A stretch of DNA of 41,902 bases, from IMG/VR virus record IMGVR_UViG_3300041410_000014, positions 1-41,902 of that record, one strand, 5' to 3'. Below the pieces are notes generated by a model that was not told where the DNA came from, made no database searches, and saw only the letters and a list, made by a program, of their open reading frames with translations. Positions 7,372-15,607 of this stretch are shown piece by piece. The position numbers were made by a program, and so were the translations under genes. The DNA is from a virus. The stretch's first letter is position 1. Each line of letters opens with the position of its first letter.

Positions 7372-7400
7372 ACATTACAGTCTTGACTGTGAAGTGTCAA
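7372..7400 (-). promoter_or_regulatory. consensus promoter for 6984-7337
   Basis: TTGACA-N17-TAATGT, spacer ending in CTG: the best match to the phage consensus, together with the copy at 22356. The -35 lies immediately after the polymerase stop codon and is contained in an inverted-repeat site. Confidence 0.85.
7383..7400. promoter_or_regulatory. 18-bp inverted-repeat site 3
   Basis: TTGAC-TGTGAAGT-GTCAA, both half-sites perfect, covering the -35 of the promoter at 7372-7400. Confidence 0.75.
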
Positions 7401-10400
7401 CTAGCCCTTCTCGTAACACTTGCTCCAGTCCGTGCCGGGACGGCTCACGTCCGCCAGGATGGGCACCCCGCGCCACTCGAACGAGAGCGCCTCGACCACG
7501 ATCCGGCCGATCTCTTCGGACATATCAGACGGAACGGACAAAACGATCTCATCGTGGACCTGGGCACGAAGCATCGGCAGGATCTCGGCGGGGAGCCGGA
7601 GCAGACCTTCCATCATCAGGTCCCGGGCCGCGCCCTGGCCCATCAACGCCGGACCCTGAGTGTGGGCGCGCTGAGGGTCGGGCCGCATCTTGCGGCCGAA
7701 ACCGTTGTCCAGCAGTGCGCCGGAGGACGCTAGCGCGCGGACCTCCTCACGCCACTCGACCAGCCGGGGGAACCGGTCGCGCATCGACTGGTCGAACTTC
7801 GAGACGATCGCCGGATCAATGTCGTTGTCCCGGGAGATCCGCTGTAGCGACTCCCCGTAGTTCCACCCGTGGCCGATGGCCTTGGCCTCCTCCCGGTAGT
7901 CCTTGCTGCCGAACAGAGCGATGGCCAGCTCGGAGTGTGGATCCTCGGACCTCAGCATCTCGATGTATGCCTGGTCCTGGCTCAGCCCGGCGACAGCCCG
8001 CATGTCGACCTGGGAGAGGTCGGCGCTGATAATCACCTGGCCCGGGTCGGGGAGCAGGACGGCCCGCTCCACGTGACGACCGCCACGCTTGCCCAGCACG
8101 GTGAGGCCCGGGGAGGTGACCGACCAGCGACCGGTGGCCTGGTCGAATCCGACCTTGGGGTGGACCCGGCCGTCCGGCATGGTGTGGTTCGCGATCGTCT
8201 CGTAGACCGAGCGGGCCGACACGATCCGGTAGACCGCCGTACACAGCTTCCGGAGGTCCGGCGAGTTCTGGCCGTACTCCCGGCCGTAGAACCGCATGGC
8301 GTCCGCCGAAAGCTGAAGATCCTTCGCCTTCTCTGTGCGCCATAGCGCCTTCTCCGGCACGCCCAGGGCCAGCAGCGCCTCCCCGATCGCCTGCTTACCG
8401 GCCTTGGTCGCCAGCGGGCTTTTGTACGGCTCACCCTTGGGGGTGGTCAGTGGCACCCCGAACCGGGCGGCCAGATAGGTGATGGCCTGCTCCTTGGTCC
8501 GCTGGACCTCGGTGACCCGTTCGGCCAACAGGGCCTGATCCACCAGGAACCCGTTGTGCGTGATCTGGGCGGCGATCGCGGCTACCCGGTGCTCCCGCTT
8601 CACGTACTCCGGCACCGTGCCGTCCAGATCCTCCAGGAGGCGCGCGTGGAGTGCCCGGCTCAACTTCACGTCCTGGACCATGTACTCCTGGAACAGTTTG
8701 GCGTCAGCCGCCCGGACCGGATCCGGGTCGGTCGTGTCGATCGGGATCTCACCCCACCCGCCGTACTTGCGGTCCAGGCCGTGGTGGATCTTGCTGCCCA
8801 GGCCGTACCTGGCACCTAGGGTGTCTAGGTCGTACTTGCGGGTTGCGTCCACACCCTTGTCCCGGGCCATCGGCGGATCCAGGTACCGGGCACCGATCAG
8901 CGCGTCGAACACCCGGCCGTCAGCCGTCATGTCGTGGACCGCCTCCATGGTCAGCACACCGGCGCGGACCAGGGCGGGGAGGTCGAAAGCCATGATGTTG
9001 TGGCCGGTGATTGTCTGGCCTTGTGTGATCTCGTGAGCCACGTACTGGGCCACGCGCTTGGTCGTGTGCGCGTCCACGTCCTGATCGTCCCGGGCGGTCG
9101 CACCGATCCGGACGTAGGTCTCCGGGTCGGCCCGGTAGAGGTCACCGGCGTCGCCGGTCTCCAGGTCGAACGTGACCACCTGAATGTCTGTCTTCACAGG
9201 CTCGACTTCCCCAGGTGAGGGGTTGTCCACAGGGTTGTCCACAACCTGTGGACTGTCCACGGTTGTGTCCACCATCCCGGCCACCAGCGCCTCCAGCTCA
9301 TCCGTGATGCTCGGGGGCTGGTCGGTCTCCCTGCCGGTCAGGTCGGACTCGTCCGCGCCACGTGCGTCCCCGTGCTCGTTGTGCGGCGCCGGGTCCGGCT
9401 CGGGGATTGACATGTCAGTGTCATCCCAGGGCGGGGGCTCGGCCACCGGCGGCGCCGGGGGGAGGTCACCGTCCATGAACACCCGGTACACACTTACGTG
9501 GCCGTGGGCCGATCCGACACGCTCCAGCCAGAAGTCCCCATACCTCCGGCCCCGGATACGCCCATACGCCTCCCCGAGGGACTTGCCGTAGGTCTTCTCG
9601 CTCGGGTCGTCCAGCTTCGGGGGAGCGAGATAGGAGGCCGGATCGGTCTGTGCCTTCTCCTTGACCTGAGCCGTCCGGAACGAGCGATCGGCGAACTGGT
9701 CACGCAGCCAACCCAGGTGGCCGATCCAGTACTGGGAGTCGAAGTCGGATTCGGAGCGCCAGACCTTGAGATTGCCCAGGAAGTTAGGCAGACCGGCGGT
9801 CTCCACGATGCCGCCCACCATCCGCTCCCAGACCTCGAACGAGCCGAAGCTGACCCCCCGCTTGGGGTACGGGCAACCAGCCGCGTACCACGCCCGAACC
9901 AGGGTGAGGATCGCGGTCAGTAACTCCTTGCGGTTCTTGCGAGTCCAGCTCAGCAGGTCGAGACCGGACTGGCCCGGGTGCCGGAAGGAGGAGGCGGCCC
10001 GGTCCTGGGGGTTGGCGTACTTGGGCCTCAGCGCGATCCGGTACACCCGGCGGCTCAGGTCCCCCTTGACCTGGACGTTGTTGCCGAGCGACATCCACGT
10101 GACGCGGTTCGGGAAGTTGGCCATGGTGCTGACACCCAAGATCCGGTCCTGCCACGTCTCAGCGGTCAGCGCCTGGGCCAGGGCGGCACCATCCAGGATC
10201 GGCGCCTCGTCGAAAACGAAGAACTCGGCGCCGGTACGGAAGGCCGATGTGATCTGCTTCCGCAACTCGTCCGGCTCGTTGACCCAATTCATCGGCTGAG
10301 CCGCGTGGCCGGTGAACACGGTGAGGATCGAGTCGGCCAACAGGTTCTTACCGACACCCATCTGCAGGCCGTCGATCACGGCCAGCGGGGCACGCGGCAT

Positions 10401-11699
10401 CATGCCCCGGATGGTGGGGGTCACCACCAGACCCAGCAAGTTGGCCCGGTCCGCGTCGCTGTCCACCGGGAAGTCCCCCAGCCACTCCTCCATGATCAGC
10501 TTCCGTGCGGCAGTCACCTGCTCCGGCGTAGGACTCTCCGGCACTTCTATACCGGCGAACACCTCGTCAGGCATCAGGATGGACCGGGTCGCCTCGTCAT
10601 ACCCGGGCTCAGTGACGATCGTCCCGTCGGGGCGGACGAACGGTGCGTGCGCCAACCGGTCTAGTCGTGCGAACCGGTCCGCCCGGCTCATGGTTGCGGC
10701 CATGGTGCCGGAGTCCGGCCACGCGAACGATCTGGTGGGACCCTGGGCACCGTCGTTCTCGTTCATCGTGATCACGGTCATCTGCACGATGTCGTGAAAC
10801 GACCCCCGGTCCACAGGGCTCATCGTGTCGTTCTGCCGACGCGAGATCACCCCGCCGTGGTTGAACAACTGGGTGGCGTCCCATCGCTTGAGCAGTGCGT
10901 CCGTGAGCTTGTTGATCACGTCGTACCGGTCCTCGTTGACGATGAGGACCTCCCGGCCGTTGCTCCCCGTCGGCATCGGTCCCCCCCTCTTGCGTGCCTT
11001 GGGCGCGCGGTCAGCAGGCTTGGGTTTGGCCCCCTCGATCAAGCGGTTCATGAACACGGCCCGGCGGTTGTCCGGGCGACTCGCCAGGATGTCATCGAGG
11101 CCGGACTTGCCGCCCCCAGGGAGGCGGCCAAACAACACCTTCTCGGCACCCTCCATGGCGAGTGCCTCAGTCAGGCCGACCCCGGCGCCGTAGACGTCCG
11201 GGTTGGTGGCCGCGTCCGCATCCAGGACGATGATCACCTTCTTGCCGTCCAGAACGGCCAGGTCGGGGATTGGCACCCCGTCGATCTGCCACATCCGGCA
11301 TCCGGCGATCGAGTAGACCGACACTCCGGCGGGTGCGTAGCTGGCTCCCGCCAACCCCTGCTTGGTGCCCTCGATGATCAGCGCGGTGTCCGCGCCGTCC
11401 ACCTCCCGCAAGGCCCACAGGACCGGCGTCGCTCCCCGGCCGAACACATATTTGCGAGGCTTGCCGCTGTTGTCCACGGTCGGATTGTCCGGCCGCGCCT
11501 GGAACATGACCCGGCCGTCAGGGGAGGTCCAGGGGAAGAGGATGGCGGGGAAGTTGGCGAAGTTGACCCAGTTGTCGTCGCCGGTCGCCTCCATGTCGGC
11601 GCGGCTGTTCACGGTGCGCACACCCAGCTTCTCGGCCAGGTCGGGGTCAACCGCCTGGGAGATCAGGTATGCCCGGTGCCCGGTGCTGAGGTTGGTCAC
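7401..11699 (-). CDS. primase-helicase-DNA polymerase A fusion
   Basis: 1,432 residues combining three replication activities in one chain. (1) Residues ~1-240: Toprim-type primase-like domain, LIIEGTKQG (Glu110) and VLDADA (Asp160/Asp162). (2) ~250-740: AAA+/SF3-like helicase, Walker A GLQMGVGKN at 444-452 (Asn in place of Ser/Thr), Walker B FFVFDE at 493-498, sensor-like LGNN at 538-541 and SRR at 549-551. (3) After a Pro/Asp-rich linker (744-840): proofreading exonuclease FDLET 844-848, HNIMAFD 900-906, YMVQD 1006-1010, then family A polymerase with motif A ADLSQVDMR, motif B from Arg1269 to Tyr1281, motif C VHDE 1381-1384. The residue aligning with E. coli Pol I Phe762 is His1277. GTG at 11699 follows AGGAGGG by seven to eight bases. 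It should copy the phage genome with few host factors. Confidence 0.93.
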   Translation of the reverse strand: MTNLSTGHRAYLISQAVDPDLAEKLGVRTVNSRADMEATGDDNWVNFANFPAILFPWTSPDGRVMFQARPDNPTVDNSGKPRKYVFGRGATPVLWALREVDGADTALIIEGTKQGLAGASYAPAGVSVYSIAGCRMWQIDGVPIPDLAVLDGKKVIIVLDADAATNPDVYGAGVGLTEALAMEGAEKVLFGRLPGGGKSGLDDILASRPDNRRAVFMNRLIEGAKPKPADRAPKARKRGGPMPTGSNGREVLIVNEDRYDVINKLTDALLKRWDATQLFNHGGVISRRQNDTMSPVDRGSFHDIVQMTVITMNENDGAQGPTRSFAWPDSGTMAATMSRADRFARLDRLAHAPFVRPDGTIVTEPGYDEATRSILMPDEVFAGIEVPESPTPEQVTAARKLIMEEWLGDFPVDSDADRANLLGLVVTPTIRGMMPRAPLAVIDGLQMGVGKNLLADSILTVFTGHAAQPMNWVNEPDELRKQITSAFRTGAEFFVFDEAPILDGAALAQALTAETWQDRILGVSTMANFPNRVTWMSLGNNVQVKGDLSRRVYRIALRPKYANPQDRAASSFRHPGQSGLDLLSWTRKNRKELLTAILTLVRAWYAAGCPYPKRGVSFGSFEVWERMVGGIVETAGLPNFLGNLKVWRSESDFDSQYWIGHLGWLRDQFADRSFRTAQVKEKAQTDPASYLAPPKLDDPSEKTYGKSLGEAYGRIRGRRYGDFWLERVGSAHGHVSVYRVFMDGDLPPAPPVAEPPPWDDTDMSIPEPDPAPHNEHGDARGADESDLTGRETDQPPSITDELEALVAGMVDTTVDSPQVVDNPVDNPSPGEVEPVKTDIQVVTFDLETGDAGDLYRADPETYVRIGATARDDQDVDAHTTKRVAQYVAHEITQGQTITGHNIMAFDLPALVRAGVLTMEAVHDMTADGRVFDALIGARYLDPPMARDKGVDATRKYDLDTLGARYGLGSKIHHGLDRKYGGWGEIPIDTTDPDPVRAADAKLFQEYMVQDVKLSRALHARLLEDLDGTVPEYVKREHRVAAIAAQITHNGFLVDQALLAERVTEVQRTKEQAITYLAARFGVPLTTPKGEPYKSPLATKAGKQAIGEALLALGVPEKALWRTEKAKDLQLSADAMRFYGREYGQNSPDLRKLCTAVYRIVSARSVYETIANHTMPDGRVHPKVGFDQATGRWSVTSPGLTVLGKRGGRHVERAVLLPDPGQVIISADLSQVDMRAVAGLSQDQAYIEMLRSEDPHSELAIALFGSKDYREEAKAIGHGWNYGESLQRISRDNDIDPAIVSKFDQSMRDRFPRLVEWREEVRALASSGALLDNGFGRKMRPDPQRAHTQGPALMGQGAARDLMMEGLLRLPAEILPMLRAQVHDEIVLSVPSDMSEEIGRIVVEALSFEWRGVPILADVSRPGTDWSKCYEKG
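9223..9261. other. cluster of DnaA-box-like sequences
   Basis: TTGTCCACA at 9223-9231 and 9235-9243, an inverted GTCCACA at 9247-9253 and CTGTCCACG at 9253-9261, plus another GTCCAC at about 9267. TTGTCCACA is the preferred Streptomyces DnaA box. It lies within the linker-coding part of the polymerase gene, where it encodes VDNP-like repeats, so it may be only a peptide repeat. Confidence 0.4.
9407..9424. promoter_or_regulatory. 18-bp inverted-repeat site 4 (intragenic)
   Basis: TTGAC-ATGTCAGT-GTCAT, inside the linker-coding region of the polymerase fusion, 150 bases from the DnaA-box-like cluster. Confidence 0.45.
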
Positions 11700-11723
11700 G
11701 CTCGGTCCCTCCTGATGAAACAA

Positions 11724-11747
11724 CCGGGCCACCCGGAGGTGGCCCGG
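11724..11747 (-). terminator. hairpin terminator after coiled-coil gene
   Basis: Perfect 10-bp stem CCGGGCCACC/GGTGGCCCGG with a four-base loop followed by TTGTTT on the minus strand: a canonical intrinsic terminator. Confidence 0.82.
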
Positions 11748-11764
11748 TCCGTCGTTGTCCAGTG

Positions 11765-12640
11765 TCACGCGAGCGTTTCGAGAGCCTTGCCGATGGCGCC
11801 CGACAGTCGTACACCCCCGGTCGTTACGACGTTGGTCCGAGCCTCGTTAACCTCGGGGCTGGACAGGATCTCCCGGGCGTTGTCGATCTTCGTGGTCGCC
11901 GCCCCCAGAAGCCGGTCACGAGCCTCGATCGACTGCTGAGCTATCCGGACTTCCCGATCCAGCTCCCCGACCCGTGTCAGCGCCTTGTCCCGCTGATCCT
12001 GGAGCGTCTTGATCTCCTTGTCGTCCGCCTGACGACCTTCTTCCAGCTCAGTTACCCGATTCTCCAGCTCGATGATCCGGGTCCCACGTTTGGCCAAACG
12101 CTCGGCCGTCACCTGGCCGTGCGTTTTCATCCGCTGGTTCAGCTCGATCCGCCCCCGATCGAGGCAGTCCCGCTCCTTCACCAGGCTGTCTCTCTGGGTC
12201 TGCGTGTTGGCCAGGTCGGACTCCAGATCCTTGACGCGGCGCTCCAGTTCTCCCGCACGGCGCCGGAACGTGTCCGCATCCTTCTCCCGCAACTCCAGCT
12301 TTCCGGCGCACATGGAGTGCTCCCGGGTGACCCGGTCCGCGCGCTCCCTCTCGGTGTGCCGGTCCTCGTCATACCCCTGGACCTGGCGCTGGATCGCATT
12401 GGCCCTAACCCGCTCCTTGACCAACTTCTCTTCCATCTCGTTGATCCGCTTCTGGAGCGGACCGGACACCAACTGGGCCTCGGACGCCTGAGCGTCGGCC
12501 ACCTCATCAGAAGTGAACAGGTGCTCCCGACTTGACACCTCGCCGTCAACGATCTCGATCTCGGCTCGCTGGCCCGGCGCCACCTCGACGGTCACCCGCT
12601 CACTGCGGAACTCGTCGATGGTCCTGATTCTGATCTCCAT
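11765..12640 (-). CDS. long coiled-coil protein
   Basis: 291 residues. Residues ~1-40 form a beta-rich N-terminus (MEIRIRTIDEF, then VTVEVAPGQRAEIEIVDGE); about 60-245 are nearly continuous heptad-like, highly charged helix (RINEMEEKLVKERVR, LEDRVTELEE-type repeats); the C-terminus is short and Gly/Ala-rich. The structure suggests a homo-oligomeric rod or scaffold. Lying between an SF2 helicase and the replication fusion, it may organise DNA-processing complexes, but no domain shows this. ATG has GGGGAG upstream. It is a single-gene unit bounded by the promoter at 12698 and the terminator at 11724. Confidence 0.75.
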   Translation of the reverse strand: MEIRIRTIDEFRSERVTVEVAPGQRAEIEIVDGEVSSREHLFTSDEVADAQASEAQLVSGPLQKRINEMEEKLVKERVRANAIQRQVQGYDEDRHTERERADRVTREHSMCAGKLELREKDADTFRRRAGELERRVKDLESDLANTQTQRDSLVKERDCLDRGRIELNQRMKTHGQVTAERLAKRGTRIIELENRVTELEEGRQADDKEIKTLQDQRDKALTRVGELDREVRIAQQSIEARDRLLGAATTKIDNAREILSSPEVNEARTNVVTTGGVRLSGAIGKALETLA

Positions 12641-12697
12641 GGACTCCCCGTCCTGTTGTAGCGGTGAGGGGACCTTAGTCCCCCCGCCTGCAATCTT

Positions 12698-12727
12698 ACC
12701 TTACAGCCTTGCCTACCTGGTCGGCAA
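12698..12727 (-). promoter_or_regulatory. promoter for coiled-coil gene
   Basis: TTGCCG-N18-TAAGGT, with GGCTG before the -10; the -35 lies in the 3' end of the helicase gene. TTGCC...GGCAA flanks form a loose inverted repeat. Confidence 0.65.
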
Positions 12728-14425
12728 GAGGCCCATCTTCTTCAGCGCGTGACGGCCGGTGATCCGGGTGGACAGATCAGATGCCTCGCCCATCGTCTTG
12801 ACTAGGTGGAGCTTGCTCTCCGGGAAACCCTGGCGCAACAGGCGTGACTTCTGGGCCTCGCTGGCCCGGCCCTTGCGCCATCGCGCGGTCCGTTCGACCA
12901 GCCTCTGAAACGCTTTGGCCCGGTCCTCCCCGATGCCCATGGCCCAGTCGGCCGGGACCTCGTCCTGGATGACCGTCAACCGGTTGCCCTCATACGCGGC
13001 CAGCTTCCACGTGTCGGTCCCGAGCGGCGCCATCACCACGACCTCCTTACCGGCCCCGAGACAGTACGCGCCGCCGGGGAGGGGGAGCCACGCCAGCCGG
13101 GACGTGCCGAACACATCGACCTTGCCGCCACCCTGGGCGCGGCAGTTCACGTGCCGGGTGCCACCGGCCGTGGTGACGGACACCGGCAGATACCGCTTGC
13201 AGAGCTTGCACCGGTGCCAGTCCGGGAATCCGCAGTCGGCGGACTTGCACGTCGGGCATTGCATCCTCTCGGACTCGTCGCCCGGCTTCTTGCGCGGATC
13301 GTCCATGTCCAGCCCGAGGTCCACCAGGCCCACGAGTTCATGACGGTTGCTGGCGCCCACGATGTCCAGGACCATCAGATCGTTCTTGCCCGGGTACAGA
13401 CGTGTACCCCGGCCGACCATCTGCACGTAGAGCCCGTGGAACTTGGTCGGCCGGGCCACGACCACACACGAGATCGAGGGTTCGTCGAACCCTTCGGTGA
13501 GCACGGCGCAGTTGACCACGACCTGGGTCTCTCCGGTCTTGAGACGCCGGAGGATGGCGCGCCGGAGTTCGGTCTCGGTGTTGCCGTCCACCGCCTCGGC
13601 CGGGATGCCGCGCTTGCACAGCTCGGCCGCCAGGTGGTGTGCCGTGGCGATCGTCGGGGTGAACGCCACCCCCTTGCGGTCCCGTGCGTGTTCCGCGTAC
13701 GCGTCGGCGATCTGCTCGATGGCTCCCGCGTCTTCCATGGCCTTACCCAGGTCGCCGCCGGAGAGATCCCCGTCCGACCCCTTGCGGACCTTGCTCATGT
13801 CCATCTTGGTCTCGACGACCACGGCCGGGAGGATCGGGACGAGGTAACCCCCCTCCTCGTCCTTCTTGCGGTCGCCGTAGATGGCCTCCCGGATTGACAT
13901 GTACGAGACAACCCGCTCCCACACGCCCAAGGTCTTGTTGTCCCGCTCCGGGGTGGCCGTGAACCCGACGGTCAGCGGACCGTATTCCGACCAGGAGCCC
14001 ATCCCCTGGAGAACCTTGGTCCAGGTCGGCGCTGGTGCGTGATGAGCCTCGTCAACGATCAAGGTCCCGAACGGGGAGCGGCGACCACTCTCGATCAGCT
14101 CAGCCAGACGCTTGTCCCGGCTCACGGTCTGAACCGAGGCCACGACCACATCCGCGTCGAGGTCGTTGCGGTCCGCCTTGACGATGCCGGTGCTCAGCTC
14201 CGGCGCGATCCTCTGGATCTTGTCGACCGTTTGAGCCGCCAACTCCTCCCGGTGCACGAGAACCAGGGAGCGGCCCCGGTCGGCCCGCTCCGCGATCGCG
14301 TGCGAGAAGATCACGGTCTTGCCGGTACCGGTCGGGTAGACCAGTAGAGGACGACGCAGACCCTCACGCTCGGCCTGCTCGATCGCGTCCAGGGCGCGCC
14401 GCTGGTACGGGCGAACGCTGAGCAT
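12713..14425 (-). CDS. SF2 DEAD/DEAH-box helicase
   Basis: 570 residues. RecA-like domain 1: Walker A YPTGTGKT (30-37), VHREEL motif Ia region, DEAH box VDEAHH (124-129), motif III FTATP (155-159). Domain 2 ends with motif VI QMVGRGTR (335-342). A Cys-rich insert follows (CPTCKSADC and CKLCKRY, about 390-412), probably a zinc finger, and a ~150-residue C-terminal domain. It resembles the UvrB/type III restriction/XPB-like translocases common in phages, likely unwinding or remodelling DNA for replication or recombination. The ATG overlaps the upstream stop as TGATG. The C-terminal region is atypical compared with short phage SF2 helicases. Confidence 0.9.
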   Translation of the reverse strand: MLSVRPYQRRALDAIEQAEREGLRRPLLVYPTGTGKTVIFSHAIAERADRGRSLVLVHREELAAQTVDKIQRIAPELSTGIVKADRNDLDADVVVASVQTVSRDKRLAELIESGRRSPFGTLIVDEAHHAPAPTWTKVLQGMGSWSEYGPLTVGFTATPERDNKTLGVWERVVSYMSIREAIYGDRKKDEEGGYLVPILPAVVVETKMDMSKVRKGSDGDLSGGDLGKAMEDAGAIEQIADAYAEHARDRKGVAFTPTIATAHHLAAELCKRGIPAEAVDGNTETELRRAILRRLKTGETQVVVNCAVLTEGFDEPSISCVVVARPTKFHGLYVQMVGRGTRLYPGKNDLMVLDIVGASNRHELVGLVDLGLDMDDPRKKPGDESERMQCPTCKSADCGFPDWHRCKLCKRYLPVSVTTAGGTRHVNCRAQGGGKVDVFGTSRLAWLPLPGGAYCLGAGKEVVVMAPLGTDTWKLAAYEGNRLTVIQDEVPADWAMGIGEDRAKAFQRLVERTARWRKGRASEAQKSRLLRQGFPESKLHLVKTMGEASDLSTRITGRHALKKMGLLPTR

Positions 14426-14637
14426 CAGTGGTGCCCCCTCTGGATCTCCACGGTGTGCATCCGGTAGGCGTGGCCCCGGTACTTGCCGCCGTCCGGCTCG
14501 TGCCCGGCGGTCTTGGATCCGGTCAGTTCTTCCAGCCGGGCTCGCATCCGGTCGGCCGTCTCCCGGGGGATCAAATGATGAGTGATCCCGTTGTCCATCG
14601 CGTCCCGGATCATCGCGTCCAGGTTCGTTGTCGTCAT
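14425..14637 (-). CDS. small protein upstream of helicase
   Basis: 70 residues, N-terminal helices (MTTTNLDAMIRDAMDNG, RETADRMRARLEEL) and a His-rich C-terminus ending RGHH. No family recognised. The -10 box TAACCT of a TTGACA promoter ends seven bases before the ATG, leaving no room for a Shine-Dalgarno sequence: predicted leaderless. Its stop overlaps the helicase start by one base, so it may serve to start helicase translation as well as act itself. Confidence 0.68.
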   Translation of the reverse strand: MTTTNLDAMIRDAMDNGITHHLIPRETADRMRARLEELTGSKTAGHEPDGGKYRGHAYRMHTVEIQRGHH

Positions 14638-14644
14638 GACTGCG

Positions 14645-14674
14645 AGGTTACTCGGTCTACCTGCCAGGTGTCAA
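14645..14674 (-). promoter_or_regulatory. promoter for 14637-12713 (leaderless)
   Basis: Perfect TTGACA, 18-base spacer, TAACCT; the ATG follows after seven bases. Only half of an inverted-repeat site is present. Confidence 0.7.
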
Positions 14675-14690
14675 TCCGGGGCGGTAGGGT
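14667..14690 (+). promoter_or_regulatory. possible plus-strand promoter for I36-like gene
   Basis: TAGGGT at 14685-14690 is a plausible -10; the -35 is weak (CTGCCA at 18 bases, 14661-14666, just outside this span). It overlaps the divergent promoter at 14645-14674, so the two may interfere. Confidence 0.4.
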
Positions 14691-14721
14691 GACCTCACAG
14701 GAAAGCTGACGAGGAGAGACC

Positions 14722-15111
14722 ATGATAAAGAAGTTCCTAGCCACGCTGGCTCTAGCGGTCGTCCTGACCGCCGGTGTCACCGTGCCGTCCGCTCCGGCCC
14801 AGGCCGCGTGGTCTGACTGTGGTAACTACCCGGGCACTGTCTGCCTGTTCGCTCACGGGAACTGGGGTCTGCCGATCTGGCGCCAGACCGGGGAGCAGGT
14901 CTACAACGCTCCGGGTCACTGCCGTAACCTGACCGGCTTCGACAACGTGACGACCATGGTGTCCAACAACACGTCCCACTACGTTCTCATCGTCTGGCGG
15001 TACATCGGTTGCACCGGCGATTGGTTCCAGGCGGACACGGGACAGTATTACGACCTGTCCGGCGGATGGTGGAACGACAAACCGAGTTCCGTCAGCGTCA
15101 TCGCTCTCTGA
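14722..15111 (+). CDS. secreted peptidase-inhibitor I36-like protein
   Basis: 129 residues with a clear signal peptide: MIKKF, a hydrophobic stretch (LATLALAVVLTAGV) and a cleavage site after APAQA near residue 28. The mature part has DCGNYPGTVCLFAHGNWG, paired Cys, and Trp/Tyr-rich strands (WRYIGCTGDWF), matching the peptidase inhibitor I36 / beta-gamma-crystallin-like family of actinobacteria. GAGGAG lies upstream of the ATG. It stands alone on the opposite strand with its own promoter and a strong shared terminator, as expected of a moron or lysogenic-conversion gene. Inhibitor activity is inferred from family only. Confidence 0.8.
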   Translation: MIKKFLATLALAVVLTAGVTVPSAPAQAAWSDCGNYPGTVCLFAHGNWGLPIWRQTGEQVYNAPGHCRNLTGFDNVTTMVSNNTSHYVLIVWRYIGCTGDWFQADTGQYYDLSGGWWNDKPSSVSVIAL

Positions 15112-15125
15112 CAGTCCAGTGTCAG
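15108..15125. promoter_or_regulatory. 18-bp inverted-repeat site 5
   Basis: CTGAC-AGTCCAGT-GTCAG, overlapping the stop codon of the I36-like gene and touching its terminator. Confidence 0.55.
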
Positions 15126-15158
15126 AACGGCCCGGCACCGTATGGTGCCGGGCCGTTC
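15125..15158. terminator. bidirectional terminator
   Basis: Perfect 15-bp stem GAACGGCCCGGCACC with a GTAT loop, between the convergent 14722-15111 and 15160-15480 genes. Serves both. Confidence 0.88.
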
Positions 15159-15159
15159 G

Positions 15160-15480
15160 TTACCGGTGGGGGAGGTCGTAGTACGACGGCCGCTCATCCC
15201 AGATCACTTGGGCAGCCCGCTCCCCCTCGACCCTCAGGGGGTAGAGGTCGGCCCACTCGGTGGCCACCTTGACCCACAGCACGATGCGCCCATCCTTACC
15301 GAGCCACCGGTTGATGGCCGACCAGGAGGCGGACACCGGCCCGTTCCCGGTGGCGTACCACAACCCTCCGGCCTTGAGGACCGCGTACGTCCACACCTTG
15401 TCGGTGGTCTGACCCTCGTACTGGATGCCCAGGGTCAGCACGGTGCCGTCCCGCACCTGGGAGTCGTCAAGCTTGAACAC
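15160..15480 (-). CDS. phage protein, unknown function
   Basis: 106 residues beginning VFKLDDSQVRDGTVL. Beta-rich with many Trp (VWTYAVLKAGGLWYATGNG, ASWSAINRWLG), and similar in pattern to the middle of the 17827-18240 protein (IAYKVDGFWFVTGKRG), suggesting the two share a small domain. Function unknown. GTG at 15480 is chosen for GAGAGGAG upstream; the longer frame runs through the upstream terminator. Confidence 0.68.
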   Translation of the reverse strand: MFKLDDSQVRDGTVLTLGIQYEGQTTDKVWTYAVLKAGGLWYATGNGPVSASWSAINRWLGKDGRIVLWVKVATEWADLYPLRVEGERAAQVIWDERPSYYDLPHR

Positions 15481-15503
15481 GTCATCTCCTCTCCGAGAAA
15501 AAC

Positions 15504-15538
15504 GGAACCCCTGCCCGGTCACAGCGGGCAGGGGTTCC
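15504..15538 (-). terminator. strong intrinsic terminator
   Basis: 14-bp stem GGAACCCCTGCCCG/CGGGCAGGGGTTCC followed on the minus strand by GTTTTTC, downstream of the 15608-16060 gene. Confidence 0.9.
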
Positions 15539-15607
15539 CTCTCCCTGGTGAAACCCTGATCTACGGCCTCAGGCAGCCTGTTACAGGAACCGAGACACCG
15601 GGGAAGA

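Noticed and set aside
12713-13911. Near-match to the 18-bp repeat at 13894 (TTGAC-N8-GACAA)
   Set aside because: One half-site is broken and it lies in conserved helicase coding sequence; not counted as a site.
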